A stretch of 34,904 nt of DNA from Bacillota bacterium. GTDB taxonomy: Bacteria > Bacillota > Clostridia > Peptostreptococcales > Anaerovoracaceae. The DNA lies in the NCBI GenBank assembly GCA_019420525.1, contig JAHZHA010000001.1:158850-193753 (forward strand). Direction: 5' to 3'. Position 1 is the first letter of the stretch. Each line of letters opens with the position of its first letter. The position numbers were made by a program, and so were the translations under genes. The notes below the pieces were generated by a model. It searched no databases. It saw nothing but the letters and a program-made list of their open reading frames with translations, and was not told the DNA's origin. Of this stretch, positions 16,005 through 25,283 are shown piece by piece.

Positions 16005-17165
16005 ATGCAACTAAATCGGACAAAAATAGTTTTTGAAAAAAAAGGGCATTTTATATTAATTGGATGGTTACCAATATTATTTTATCTTGCAAATTTATAT
16101 AGGATGACGGGACATTCATCATCATTGTATTTGATTTCCCTATTTGTTATTGGAATAATTGGTCTTATAATATTATTCTTTAAACGGAAAATACAACGAA
16201 ATATCTTATTATTTACCTTAGGTATTTATTTATTTACTGGCATAATTAACTTGTTGGTGATAAGGAACGTAGATTATATTGATTTAATTGTTGATATGCT
16301 ACTGTTTGGAATAATGATTGTTATGCTTGCATATCCAATAACTTATTTACAAGGAAGTATTGGATTTTACGTTAGTGCCGCGGTGTTCTTTTATGGCTAT
16401 ATATCGAATGCAAATACCATTATCTTTTTGACAAGTAGCCGAAATTATATATCCATACTTTTAATATTAGCGGTTTCTTTGTATTATATTGCAGTTCAAA
16501 ATACAGATCGTACAATAAAATTGATTGATCTGTTTCCAGCTTTGATCTGCTTTTTTCTTTCAATTTGGGCAACAGGTCGAGGAGGGATACTTTCCAGTTT
16601 TATTCTTTTTTCACTGTTAACACTATATTATATCAAAAACTATGTTAAACAGAATTTAAAAAGATATGGTTTCCTAATCCTAATTATATTATGCATTTTG
16701 ATCTATTTAATTATAAATGATATAAATCCATTGGAAAAATTTATGGATCTTGGAAAATGGTCTAGTAAAGGAAGTGATAATACAGCAAGAGAATTGATTT
16801 GGAGCTCATATTTTGAAAAGCTAGGAGAGAATATTATATATATTTTTACGGGCGCTCCACTAGATCAAATTCCTATTATTCATGCTTATGGAAATAATTT
16901 GCATAATAGTTTTCTACAATTGCATGCAAATAATGGATTGATAATGTTTATACTTTTTTTTGTTTTATTAATTAAAACATTAATTTATCTAATGAGGAAT
17001 AAAAAGACTTTAATGGTCATTGTAATATTAACGATTTTAGCTCGAGGAATGACGGACAAATTCATCTTCGGACAATACGGAATGCCGATTATGATGTATT
17101 TGATTTTATACCCTTATGCTGGACAAAATGTGAATAAATATAGTAGTTCTGTTAATGAAATATGA
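16005..17165 (+). CDS. wzy: O-antigen/polysaccharide polymerase (Wzy-like)
   Basis: 386 aa, with about ten to twelve hydrophobic segments along its length and a larger polar loop around residues 240-300. In the last third the sequence NLHNSFLQLHANNGLIMF matches the H-N-x-x-L motif of the O-antigen polymerase/ligase (Wzy_C/RfaL) group. ATGRGG near residue 190 recalls the conserved cytoplasmic Arg motif. Wzy joins lipid-linked repeat units on the outer face of the membrane. AAGGA lies 4-5 nt before the ATG. The partners Wzx (two genes on) and the initiating transferase are in the same cluster. Base composition is very AT-rich. Confidence 0.85.
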   Translation: MQLNRTKIVFEKKGHFILIGWLPILFYLANLYRMTGHSSSLYLISLFVIGIIGLIILFFKRKIQRNILLFTLGIYLFTGIINLLVIRNVDYIDLIVDMLLFGIMIVMLAYPITYLQGSIGFYVSAAVFFYGYISNANTIIFLTSSRNYISILLILAVSLYYIAVQNTDRTIKLIDLFPALICFFLSIWATGRGGILSSFILFSLLTLYYIKNYVKQNLKRYGFLILIILCILIYLIINDINPLEKFMDLGKWSSKGSDNTARELIWSSYFEKLGENIIYIFTGAPLDQIPIIHAYGNNLHNSFLQLHANNGLIMFILFFVLLIKTLIYLMRNKKTLMVIVILTILARGMTDKFIFGQYGMPIMMYLILYPYAGQNVNKYSSSVNEI

Positions 17166-17168
17166 TTT

Positions 17169-18269
17169 ATGAGAAATGATATGAAAAAATATGATTATAA
17201 AGATGCGTGTTTTGCTTGTACAACGCCATATCAAGTAATAGGTGCAATTAGTATTACTATTTGTAATCAATTAGATGCAGATTTATATATATTTGGCATG
17301 TTTCCGAATTATAATATAATAGCTGAAAAAATTAAAAAGTATAATTATTTTTCTAATGTACATACAATTGATTGTTCTAAGATTGTGGCAGCTAGCAGGT
17401 TAGAAGGCTTTTGGCAGATGTTATTTGCGGAGAGCACAGTTAACAAATATCTTCCAAAGAAGGTAGCTTATCATAGTTATTATTCTTCAAGTCGTGCTTT
17501 ACCGAAAACAATTCTTCAGCATGTTCTTTTAAAAAGAAATTCTGATATGAATCATGTAATATATGAAGATGGTATGGGAACGTATATTAAGAATTCACAT
17601 CCTTTAAATGTTACAAAGTTAAAAAGTATTGCTGAAAGAATTTTAGGTTGGAATTTAGATGATCCCAATAAGATTAGTATAATGGCTTACATACCTGAAC
17701 TTGTTGAAGTGCCAGAATATCTTAAAGGACATACTGTAGAGCAGATGCCGCGATTGAATTTTAATAAAAAAATTATAGATATGTTTGAGGATGTTTTTAA
17801 TATAAATCAATCGGACCACATTAAAGAAAAATACATCATTTTTGATACTTTAAGATTAAAAGATGATAAGAAATTTAAAACTTTGGATAAATGTTATGAA
17901 ATTATTGCGGAATGTGTAGGAATATCAAATGTGATCAATAAGCCCCACCCAAGGAGCAGAGTATCAAATAACTCAAATATTTCAGTGTATCAGAATCAAG
18001 AAATACCTATGGAGATTCTATATGCAAATATGTCAGATTTGGATCAGAAAGTATTAATTTCTTTTACATCCTCTGCTGTTTTTACACCTAAGATACTTTT
18101 TAATAAAGAACCTCAAGTTATTAGTTTACATAGGATATTTAAAGAATCTACGATGAGTATGCTTTTTGAAGAAGTATATAAAAAATTTAAAGAAACTTAT
18201 ACAGATATGGATAAAGTCTCTGCGCCTGAATCGATTAAAGAATTAAAAGAAACGATCTCGAGGTTATAA
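17169..18269 (+). CDS. GT52-type sialyltransferase-like glycosyltransferase
   Basis: 366 aa. The N-terminal CFACTTPYQVIGAI (residues 14-27) is the start pattern of bacterial GT52/polysialyltransferase-like enzymes. The two bacterial sialyltransferase motifs are visible: the D/E-D/E-G box as YEDGMG near residue 137 and the HP box as NKPHPRSR near residue 256. SFTSSAVF near residue 298 fits the Ser motif. GT52 enzymes transfer Neu5Ac from CMP-Neu5Ac to galactose. The nearby genes make a legionaminic-acid-like sugar, so CMP-legionaminic acid is the likely donor. It starts 3 nt after the wzy stop codon, with no strong ribosome site. It is the only dedicated glycosyltransferase in the window. Confidence 0.75.
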   Translation: MRNDMKKYDYKDACFACTTPYQVIGAISITICNQLDADLYIFGMFPNYNIIAEKIKKYNYFSNVHTIDCSKIVAASRLEGFWQMLFAESTVNKYLPKKVAYHSYYSSSRALPKTILQHVLLKRNSDMNHVIYEDGMGTYIKNSHPLNVTKLKSIAERILGWNLDDPNKISIMAYIPELVEVPEYLKGHTVEQMPRLNFNKKIIDMFEDVFNINQSDHIKEKYIIFDTLRLKDDKKFKTLDKCYEIIAECVGISNVINKPHPRSRVSNNSNISVYQNQEIPMEILYANMSDLDQKVLISFTSSAVFTPKILFNKEPQVISLHRIFKESTMSMLFEEVYKKFKETYTDMDKVSAPESIKELKETISRL

Positions 18270-18345
18270 AAAATATCTTATTTTATTGATCTTTTTAATG
18301 AAGATTCTCTAATTAGAGTTTGTAAGATTTATAGGTGAAACTTGT

Positions 18346-19752
18346 ATGGACAATAATACAAAAGCATTAAAATCGGGGTTTTGGTATATACTATCAAATT
18401 TGATTGTACGTGGAATTACACTTATTACTACGCCTATTTTTACACGTCTTCTGACTCAAGAGCAGTATGGTGATTACAGCAACTTTCTTTCATGGACTAA
18501 TATATTAGTTATTATTATAACTATGAGAATGGAATCTAGTCTGATTAGTGCAAAGTATGACTATAAAGAAAAACTAGAAATGTATAATTTATCGATTATT
18601 TCGCTTACAGCTGTATTGGCAGCTGTAGGCGGATTAATTCTTAATCTGTTTTCTGATATATTTGTAGATTTAATGGGAATTAAAAGAACTTACATGAATT
18701 TAATGTTAGTGTATTGTTTTTTTTATTCTGTGCTTAACATTTTCCAAATGAATGAACGATATGCGTATCGTTATAAGCGTTCAGTAGCCATTGGTTTACT
18801 TGTAGCAGTAAGCACGGCCATAACCTCTATCTTGTTAGTTCTCAATATGAGTGATAAATTAACAGGTCGTGTGCTAGGTGGAATACTTCCAATTGTTGTA
18901 ATTGGATTTGTATTAATACCGTATTTTATTAAAAGAGGAAAGAGTTTAGATTTTACGATGTGGACATATGCTTTAAAAATATGCATACCTTATATTCCAC
19001 ATTTGCTGTCCTTGCAGGTACTTAATTCTATCGATCGCATTATGATAACAAAAATATGTGGTTCAGAAGATAATGCATTATATACAATTGCATATACATG
19101 TGGACACATGGTGACATTACTGATGACATCTATGAATAGTGCGTTTACCCCTTGGTTAGGAGAAAAATTGAATGATTGTAAAAAAGAAGAAATACGGAAG
19201 ATCTCGAGATATTATATCATTCTATTTTCTGTTATGGCTATCGGTATGATGCTTTTAGCCCCCGAGATCTTGTTTATTTTAGGTGGAAAAAACTATATGG
19301 AAGCAAAATATGTTATGACACCAGTAGCTATGGGATGTGTATGTCAGTTTCTATATACATTATATGTAAATATAGAGCAATTTAAAAAGAAAACATTAGG
19401 AATGGCAGTTGCAAGTGTAATTGCAGCTCTATTGAATTATACATTAAATGCTCTGTTAATTCCCCAATATGGCTATATTGCAGCCGCTTATACAACTTTA
19501 GCAGGATATATTTTTCTCTTGATTGTTCATATGATACTTGTCAAGAAGATAGGCTATGCAGAATTTTACGACAATAAGTTTATTATACTTGTTGTAATCG
19601 TAATGTGCATAATAACCTTGGGAATAAATTGTCTGTATGAAAATTCAATAATTCGATACATAATTATATCTATATTATTTGTATCTATTATGGTTGTGAT
19701 TTTTATTAAATGGGAGAATACGAAGCAACTTATTAAAAAAATATTCAAATAG
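18346..19752 (+). CDS. wzx: Oligosaccharide flippase (Wzx, MOP/PST family)
   Basis: 468 aa and hydrophobic throughout, with about 12-14 predicted transmembrane segments. The N-terminal GFWYILSNLIVRGITLITTPIFTRLL is typical of the polysaccharide transporter (RfbX/Wzx) family, and the mid-protein SIDRIMITKICG segment matches the conserved D-R-x-x-(I/L) region. It moves undecaprenyl-linked repeat units across the membrane for Wzy. A 76-nt gap separates it from the GT52 gene, with only a weak GGTGA ribosome site. It ends the most AT-rich block; genes after it are visibly richer in GC. Confidence 0.92.
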   Translation: MDNNTKALKSGFWYILSNLIVRGITLITTPIFTRLLTQEQYGDYSNFLSWTNILVIIITMRMESSLISAKYDYKEKLEMYNLSIISLTAVLAAVGGLILNLFSDIFVDLMGIKRTYMNLMLVYCFFYSVLNIFQMNERYAYRYKRSVAIGLLVAVSTAITSILLVLNMSDKLTGRVLGGILPIVVIGFVLIPYFIKRGKSLDFTMWTYALKICIPYIPHLLSLQVLNSIDRIMITKICGSEDNALYTIAYTCGHMVTLLMTSMNSAFTPWLGEKLNDCKKEEIRKISRYYIILFSVMAIGMMLLAPEILFILGGKNYMEAKYVMTPVAMGCVCQFLYTLYVNIEQFKKKTLGMAVASVIAALLNYTLNALLIPQYGYIAAAYTTLAGYIFLLIVHMILVKKIGYAEFYDNKFIILVVIVMCIITLGINCLYENSIIRYIIISILFVSIMVVIFIKWENTKQLIKKIFK

Positions 19753-19875
19753 ATAAAAAAGGCATATATAAAACAAGATATATTCATATTCGTATAATAA
19801 TAAAAAATATTACTCATTATTATATTTGTTGATTAAAAGAAATCTAATTTTAGCGTACACAGAAAGGATATATCT

Positions 19876-20871
19876 ATGCACCACACTGTCGTCATTGCAG
19901 AAGCGGGAGTAAATCATAATGGTAGCCTGGAAGTTGCAAAGCAGCTAGCATTGAATGCAAAAAAATGCGGAGCTGACATCGTTAAATTTCAGACCGCAAA
20001 ATTAGAATCTCTCGTATCGAAAAATGCCGGTATGGCAGATTATCAAAAACAGAATATAGGAAAAGAAATGAGCCAGCGGGAAATGTTGGAAAACTTGCTT
20101 TTATCTTATGATGAATTTACCGCATTGGCCGATTACTGTAAGGAAATCGGAATCTGCTTTTTATCAACGCCTTTTGATCTGGAGAGTATCGATTTTCTTG
20201 ATGCATTGGGATGTGGAATGTGGAAAATTCCTTCAGGTGAGATTACCAATCTTCCTTATCTGGAAAAAATAGCTGAAACAGGCAAGGAGATTATTCTATC
20301 CACCGGAATGTCAGAGATAGAGGAAATCGAAGTGGCGCTGTCTGTTCTGAGAAAAGGAACCAATAAGATTACGATTCTCCATTGTACTACACAATATCCG
20401 ACACCTTATGAAGATGTAAATCTGAAAGCAATGCGGACTTTGAAAGAAAGATTCGGATATGAGGTCGGATATTCGGATCATACCGAGGGAATCATTATTC
20501 CTATAGCTGCTGTGGCGATGGGAGCAAAGGTAATCGAAAAACATTTCACTCTGGATAAAACCATGGAAGGGCCCGATCATAAAGCGAGCCTGGAACCGGA
20601 TGAATTTACGGAGATGGTGCGGGCCATCCGTAATCTGGAAAAAGCCATGGGAACAGGAGAAAAAAAGCCTGCTTGTTCCGAACTGGCGAATCGGGCGGTA
20701 GCAAGAAAAAGCATTGTAGCGGCAAGAGATATTAGAAAAGGAGATATCTTTACTGAGGAGAATCTCACAACAAAACGTCCGGGTGATGGAATTTCACCCA
20801 TGAGATGGCATGAAATTCTCGGGCAAAGGGCGATCAGAGACTTTGCTGAGGACGAATTGATCGAAATATAA
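19876..20871 (+). CDS. neuB/legI: Nonulosonic acid synthase (NeuB/LegI family)
   Basis: 331 aa. It condenses phosphoenolpyruvate with an N-acylated hexosamine to form a sialic-acid-type sugar. The TIM barrel shows IAEAGVNHNGSLEVAK (residues 7-22), ADIVKFQT, KIPSGEITNLPYL, ILSTGMSEIEE, ILHCTTQYPTP, GYSDHTEGI and IEKHFTLDKTMEGPDH, all standard for NeuB. The C-terminal antifreeze-like SAF domain (about 275-331) has RKSIVAARDIRKGD and GISP. Neu5Ac, legionaminic and pseudaminic synthases share this fold. The neighbours (LegB, LegC, LegH-like, PtmE-like) favour 2,4-diacetamido-2,4,6-trideoxymannose as substrate, giving legionaminic acid. It starts the leg gene set, with AGAAAGGA before the ATG. Confidence 0.93.
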   Translation: MHHTVVIAEAGVNHNGSLEVAKQLALNAKKCGADIVKFQTAKLESLVSKNAGMADYQKQNIGKEMSQREMLENLLLSYDEFTALADYCKEIGICFLSTPFDLESIDFLDALGCGMWKIPSGEITNLPYLEKIAETGKEIILSTGMSEIEEIEVALSVLRKGTNKITILHCTTQYPTPYEDVNLKAMRTLKERFGYEVGYSDHTEGIIIPIAAVAMGAKVIEKHFTLDKTMEGPDHKASLEPDEFTEMVRAIRNLEKAMGTGEKKPACSELANRAVARKSIVAARDIRKGDIFTEENLTTKRPGDGISPMRWHEILGQRAIRDFAEDELIEI

Positions 20872-20882
20872 TCGCAATTGTC

Positions 20883-22121
20883 ATGATGGAAAGAAAGGAT
20901 CAGAAAAGAAAAATGTTTGATTTGGATCGATTTATAGGAAAATACGTCACGAAACGCTCGAAGAGTATGTTTCTGGAGGATATTGAAAATAACAGGGCGG
21001 AACTTACGGAGAAGATTAAAGGAAAAAAAATACTTGTCATTGGCGGAGCCGGATCCATCGGCTCTTCTTTTATTAAAGCGCTTCTTCCGTTTCAGCCGGC
21101 GTCTCTGGTCGTAGTCGACATAAATGAAAATGCTCTGGCGGAATTGACGAGAGATCTTCGTTCCACGAAAGGAATGTACATTCCGGAAGATTATATTCCA
21201 TATCCGATGGATTTTGCTTCCCCGGTTTTTGAAAAAATGTTCCGAAAACGTAAAGGATTTGATATTGTAGGAAACTTTTCTGCTCATAAACACGTCCGTT
21301 CGGAAAAAGATATCTATTCAATCGAAGCGCTTTTGCAGAATAATGTCTTGCATGCAAAACTATTATTAGATCTTTTATCCGAATTCCCGCCAGAGGAATA
21401 TTTCTGTGTATCCACGGACAAGGCGGCAAACCCGGTCAATATCATGGGAGCGAGCAAGCGAATCATGGAAGATGTCATTTTTACCTATTCTGATAAATTT
21501 CCTGTTAAAACCGCACGTTTTGCAAATGTAGCCTTTTCGAATGGCTCTCTGCCAGCAGGATTTTTAGCCAGACTACAGAAATTGCAGCCGCTTTCCGCTC
21601 CTTCCGATGTCAGAAGATATTTTGTTTCGCCTGAGGAAAGCGGACAGATCTGTATGCTGGCCTGCATGCTGGGAAACAACAGAGAGATTTTCTTCCCAAG
21701 GCTTGAAGAGGCACAGATGATGACGTTTGATCAGATCGCAACCAATCTTCTTGAAGAGCACGGATATGAAGTTTTGGAATGTGAAAGTGATGCAGAAGCG
21801 ATCGACAGAGCAGAATCTCTAAAAGAAGGAAGCAGCCAGTATCCGGTTCATTATTCCCGATCTGATACTTCCGGAGAAAAAGAATATGAAGAATTTTATA
21901 CGGAAAAGGAGAACGTGGATTTTTTCCGCTTGAAGGCGCTCGGTGTTATTACAGGAAAAACAATTCCCGATAAAGAAAAGGTCTCTGTTCTCTTTAAAGA
22001 ATTAAATGCTTCTTTCGAGAAAAAAGAAACAACAAAGGAAGAAGTGGTCTCTATTCTGAAAGCCTATCTTCCTAATTTTGAACATATAGAAACAGGAAAA
22101 TCTTTGGACAGCAAAATGTAA
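20883..22121 (+). CDS. legB: Nucleotide-sugar 4,6-dehydratase (LegB-like, polysaccharide biosynthesis protein)
   Basis: 412 aa. It likely dehydrates a GDP- or UDP-GlcNAc to the 4-keto-6-deoxy sugar, the first committed step of legionaminic acid synthesis. The Rossmann motif GGAGSIGSSF is near residue 55, NFSAHKHVRSE near 134, and STDKAANPVNIMGASKR near 175. In the last motif the usual catalytic Tyr of YxxxK is Met (S-M-K), as in the WbpM/PglF type. The C-terminal ~120 residues are extra compared with short dehydratases. The start may instead be the ATG at 20913, which has AAAGGA about 13 nt upstream; the one at 20883 has none. It follows neuB by 11 nt. Confidence 0.85.
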   Translation: MMERKDQKRKMFDLDRFIGKYVTKRSKSMFLEDIENNRAELTEKIKGKKILVIGGAGSIGSSFIKALLPFQPASLVVVDINENALAELTRDLRSTKGMYIPEDYIPYPMDFASPVFEKMFRKRKGFDIVGNFSAHKHVRSEKDIYSIEALLQNNVLHAKLLLDLLSEFPPEEYFCVSTDKAANPVNIMGASKRIMEDVIFTYSDKFPVKTARFANVAFSNGSLPAGFLARLQKLQPLSAPSDVRRYFVSPEESGQICMLACMLGNNREIFFPRLEEAQMMTFDQIATNLLEEHGYEVLECESDAEAIDRAESLKEGSSQYPVHYSRSDTSGEKEYEEFYTEKENVDFFRLKALGVITGKTIPDKEKVSVLFKELNASFEKKETTKEEVVSILKAYLPNFEHIETGKSLDSKM

Positions 22122-22212
22122 ATTGTTTTAAGAATAGAAGCAGCAATACGATCTATTTGAGCTTCAGCGATTATTGACATTGATATCTGTTAGGATTTTA
22201 TAGGAAAAAGAT

Positions 22213-22860
22213 ATGAATTTAAAAAAGTTATATATTATTGGAGCCGGAGGATTTGGACGAGAAGTAGGATGGCTGGTAGAACGGATTAATGCAGTTTCCC
22301 CTACATGGGGTATTGAAGGATTCATTGATAATGATTCTTCGATTTGGGGAAAATCAGAGGGAAAATATCCGGTTTTAGGCGGAGATAATTTTCTCCTTGA
22401 AAAAAAGGAAGATATTTGGGTTATTTGTGCTATCGGCTCGACTAAAATAAGAAAAAAAATCGTCCAAAAGCTGAAAAGTAGTACAAACATTCATTTTGCA
22501 ACGATTATCGATCCAAGTGTGATTTTATCCGAACGAGTGGCAATTGGGGAAGGAAGCATTGTCTGCGCGGGAAGCATTCTGACAGTAGATATTTTAATTG
22601 GCAAGCATGCCATTATTAATCTGGACTGTACGATCGGACATGACGTTGTCGTAAAAGATTTTGTGACGATAAATCCTAGTGCTAATGTTTCAGGGAATGT
22701 TGTTATAGAAGACGGTGCAGAGATCGGTACGGGCGTACAGATTATTCAGGGAAAGAAAATTGGAAAAGAAAGTGTTCTGGGTGCGGGAGCAGTAGTGATC
22801 GATGATATACCAGAAAAGTGTACTGCCGTAGGAATCCCGGCAAGACGAATCGAAAAATAG
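22213..22860 (+). CDS. legH: Sugar O/N-acetyltransferase (NeuD/PglD type, LegH-like)
   Basis: 215 aa. An N-terminal nucleotide-sugar-binding part (KLYIIGAGGFGREVGWLVERI) is followed from about residue 95 by a left-handed beta-helix of hexapeptide repeats (IGEGSIVCAGSIL, IGKHAIINLDCTIGHDVVVKDF, IEDGAEIGTGVQI, IGKESVLGAGAVV). The His in TIGHD is the expected catalytic base. The C-terminus VGIPARRI is typical. PglD/NeuD proteins acetylate amino or hydroxyl groups of bacillosamine or sialic acids. Here the likely job is N-acetylation of the 4-amino sugar made by LegC, but the order of steps is inferred. Confidence 0.8.
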   Translation: MNLKKLYIIGAGGFGREVGWLVERINAVSPTWGIEGFIDNDSSIWGKSEGKYPVLGGDNFLLEKKEDIWVICAIGSTKIRKKIVQKLKSSTNIHFATIIDPSVILSERVAIGEGSIVCAGSILTVDILIGKHAIINLDCTIGHDVVVKDFVTINPSANVSGNVVIEDGAEIGTGVQIIQGKKIGKESVLGAGAVVIDDIPEKCTAVGIPARRIEK

Positions 22861-22879
22861 AGCAGGAGAATAGAGCGAA

Positions 22880-24058
22880 ATGAACAAGTTTATACCATTA
22901 TCCATTCCCAATTTTGAAGGAAATGAAAAAAAATATGTGGATGATGCTCTGACACAGGGATGGGTTTCCACAGGAGGAGCTTACATTGTTAAATTAGAAG
23001 CTAAACTGGCAGAATTTCTGCATACAGACAATGTCGCTGCCTGTCAGAGTGGAACCGCGGCACTTCATCTTTCTCTGGTGGAGGCAGGTGTGAAACCAGG
23101 AGATGTCGTTCTCGTTCCGTCTTTGACATTTATTGCTGCTGTGAATCCGGTAAAGTATCAGTTTGCAGTTCCTGTTTTTATGGATTGTGACGATAGTCTT
23201 TGCATGGATCCGGCTAAGCTGAAGGCCTTCTGTGAAGAAGACTGTATTCTTGAAAATGGGGTTCTTACCTATCAGAAGAAACCAGTCAGAGCGATTATCG
23301 TTGTTCATGTATTCGGCAATATGGCGGATATGGTTTCGATCATGAAAATCGCGCATAAATATCATTTAAAAGTGATCGAAGATGCCACAGAAGCACTGGG
23401 TTCATATTATACGCAAGGACCGCTGGCCGGAAAGTATGCCGGAACGATCGGTGATTTTGGTGCGTATTCGTTCAATGGAAATAAAATCATCACAACGGGC
23501 GGCGGCGGAGCAATTACCGCAAGTGATCCGAAAACAGTTGATCATTTAAGATATCTTTCCACACAGGCCAAAAAAGATCCTCATTATTACATTCACGATG
23601 AAATCGGATACAATTACAGAATGACAAATCTCCAGGCTGCTCTTGGCGTGGCCCAGATGGAAGAACTTCCGGAATTCATTCACCGCAAGCAGGAGAATTA
23701 TGCGTATTATTGTGAGTTATTAGAAGACTTTGAACTTGCACGGGTTATGAAATTTCGCGAAGGCACTTTTTCTAATAAATGGTTTTATTCTTTGGAAATC
23801 GATCGAAACCGGATTAAAGCTGAGCTGCGTGAGATCATCACGGAACTGGAAAAACAGGGAGTTCAAACCAGACCTGTCTGGGGACTGATCAATGAGCAGA
23901 TCCCTTATCAGGATGCCGATACTTATAAACTGGAAAAAGCTCCTTATTATGTAAACAGAATTTTGAATTTTCCTTCCAGTACACAGATTACAAAAGAAGA
24001 AATTAAATATGTAGTAAAACAAATAAAGAATATACTAGGAGGTCTTGCCATTGAATAA
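22880..24058 (+). CDS. legC: PLP-dependent sugar aminotransferase (LegC family, DegT/DnrJ/EryC1)
   Basis: 392 aa. The aminotransferase puts the 4-amino group on the 4-keto-6-deoxy sugar. The start PLSIPNFEGNEKKYVDDAL, then the GWVSTGG segment, is characteristic of LegC proteins. The family core follows: ACQSGTAALHLSL (PLP phosphate binding), VIEDATEALGS, and the Schiff-base Lys in GAYSFNGNKIITTGGGG near residue 202. It starts 19 nt after the acetyltransferase and overlaps the start of the nucleotidyltransferase gene by 8 nt, which indicates tight co-translation. Confidence 0.9.
   Translation: MNKFIPLSIPNFEGNEKKYVDDALTQGWVSTGGAYIVKLEAKLAEFLHTDNVAACQSGTAALHLSLVEAGVKPGDVVLVPSLTFIAAVNPVKYQFAVPVFMDCDDSLCMDPAKLKAFCEEDCILENGVLTYQKKPVRAIIVVHVFGNMADMVSIMKIAHKYHLKVIEDATEALGSYYTQGPLAGKYAGTIGDFGAYSFNGNKIITTGGGGAITASDPKTVDHLRYLSTQAKKDPHYYIHDEIGYNYRMTNLQAALGVAQMEELPEFIHRKQENYAYYCELLEDFELARVMKFREGTFSNKWFYSLEIDRNRIKAELREIITELEKQGVQTRPVWGLINEQIPYQDADTYKLEKAPYYVNRILNFPSSTQITKEEIKYVVKQIKNILGGLAIE
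24037..24042 (+). promoter_or_regulatory. Ribosome site deciding the TTG start of the nucleotidyltransferase
   Basis: AGGAGG lies 8 nt before the TTG at 24051 but only 2 nt before the other in-frame TTG at 24045, so 24051 is taken as the start. Confidence 0.75.
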
Positions 24059-25127
24059 GGACCAGTTATCGAAATATATCAGAACAGAAAAAATAACGGT
24101 TGTGGAAGCCATGGAATGTATCGACATAAATGCGAGAGGCATTCTTTTTATTACCGATGATCAGGGAATGTTAAAAGGTTCTCTTACAGATGGTGATGTT
24201 CGAAGATGGATTTTAAAAGGCGGGAAACTGAACGCTTCTGTGATATCTGCAATGACGAAGAAACCGAAATATCTCTTCTCTGATGAAGCGGGAAAAGCAG
24301 GATCTTTGATGAGACAGAATGGAATCACAGCTTTGCCGATCATCAATCGGGAGCGGAAAATAGAGGATATTGTTTTCCTTTCAGAAGCAGAAGATGCAAC
24401 GCCGCAAAAGCCAAAGAGGAATTTATCCGACGTGCCGGTTGTGATTATGGCCGGGGGAAAGGGAACCAGACTCCGCCCCTATACTAAAATTCTGCCTAAG
24501 CCATTGATCCCGATCGGCGATACTCCAATTGTAGAGAGAATCATTCAATATTTTACAGAGTATGGAATTCACCGATTCTATATGACGGTTAATTATAAAA
24601 AAAATATGATCCGTTCTTATTTTTCTGAATTGAATCCACCTTATGAGATTAAATATGTAGAAGAAAAAAAACCGCTTGGAACCGGCGGGGGAATCAAGCT
24701 GATTGAAGAAAGCTTTGAAAAGCCTCTTTTTGTCACAAACTGCGATGCGCTGATTCTGACCGATTATGGAGATCTTTATGATTATCATGTTCAGTCTGAA
24801 AATTCGGTTACGATGGTATCTGCCGTAAAGAATATAACGATTCCATATGGAGTTTTGCATTCAGGTAGTGAAGGTGAACTTCTCAGCATAGAGGAAAAGC
24901 CGAAGCTTTCTTACTTTATTAATACCGGAATGTATGTGATCAATCCTGATGTGATCGATTTGATTCCGGATGATGTTATGTTTCATATGACGCAGCTCAT
25001 CGAAGAGGCAATTAAACGCGGGGATAAAGTCGGAGTGTATCCGGTCAGCGAAGATTCTTTTCTGGATATGGGGGAATTTGATGAAATGAAACGTATGGAG
25101 GAGAAACTAAATATTGTTTCGGAGTAA
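24051..25127 (+). CDS. ptmE: Sugar-1-phosphate nucleotidyltransferase with CBS pair (PtmE-like)
   Basis: 358 aa from TTG 24051. Residues about 5-115 form two CBS motifs (ARGILFITDDQGMLKGSLTDGDVRRWI; NGITALPIINRERKIEDIVFL). The rest is an NTP-transferase: VVIMAGGKGTRLRPYTKILPKPLIPI, then GDTPIVERII, VTNCDALI and SYFINTGMYVINP. This CBS-plus-transferase layout is that of Campylobacter PtmE, the glucosamine-1-phosphate guanylyltransferase of the GDP-dependent legionaminic acid route (established knowledge). The gene sits inside the leg set and overlaps legC by 8 nt. That supports a GDP-sugar rather than UDP-sugar pathway, though the nucleotide cannot be proven from sequence. Confidence 0.85.
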   Translation: MNKDQLSKYIRTEKITVVEAMECIDINARGILFITDDQGMLKGSLTDGDVRRWILKGGKLNASVISAMTKKPKYLFSDEAGKAGSLMRQNGITALPIINRERKIEDIVFLSEAEDATPQKPKRNLSDVPVVIMAGGKGTRLRPYTKILPKPLIPIGDTPIVERIIQYFTEYGIHRFYMTVNYKKNMIRSYFSELNPPYEIKYVEEKKPLGTGGGIKLIEESFEKPLFVTNCDALILTDYGDLYDYHVQSENSVTMVSAVKNITIPYGVLHSGSEGELLSIEEKPKLSYFINTGMYVINPDVIDLIPDDVMFHMTQLIEEAIKRGDKVGVYPVSEDSFLDMGEFDEMKRMEEKLNIVSE

Positions 25128-25283
25128 ACTGTTGAAATCTCAGTGATAGTTTTGGTCGATGCGAGTACTTTTATGGTTCGATGCCGGAAAGTTTTCCAGA
25201 GAAAATTGTTCCAGCAGGATTTCCAATGTATAAGATTTAATACAATACTTTTATATATGAACGATGAAGAAGATGAATGAGAA

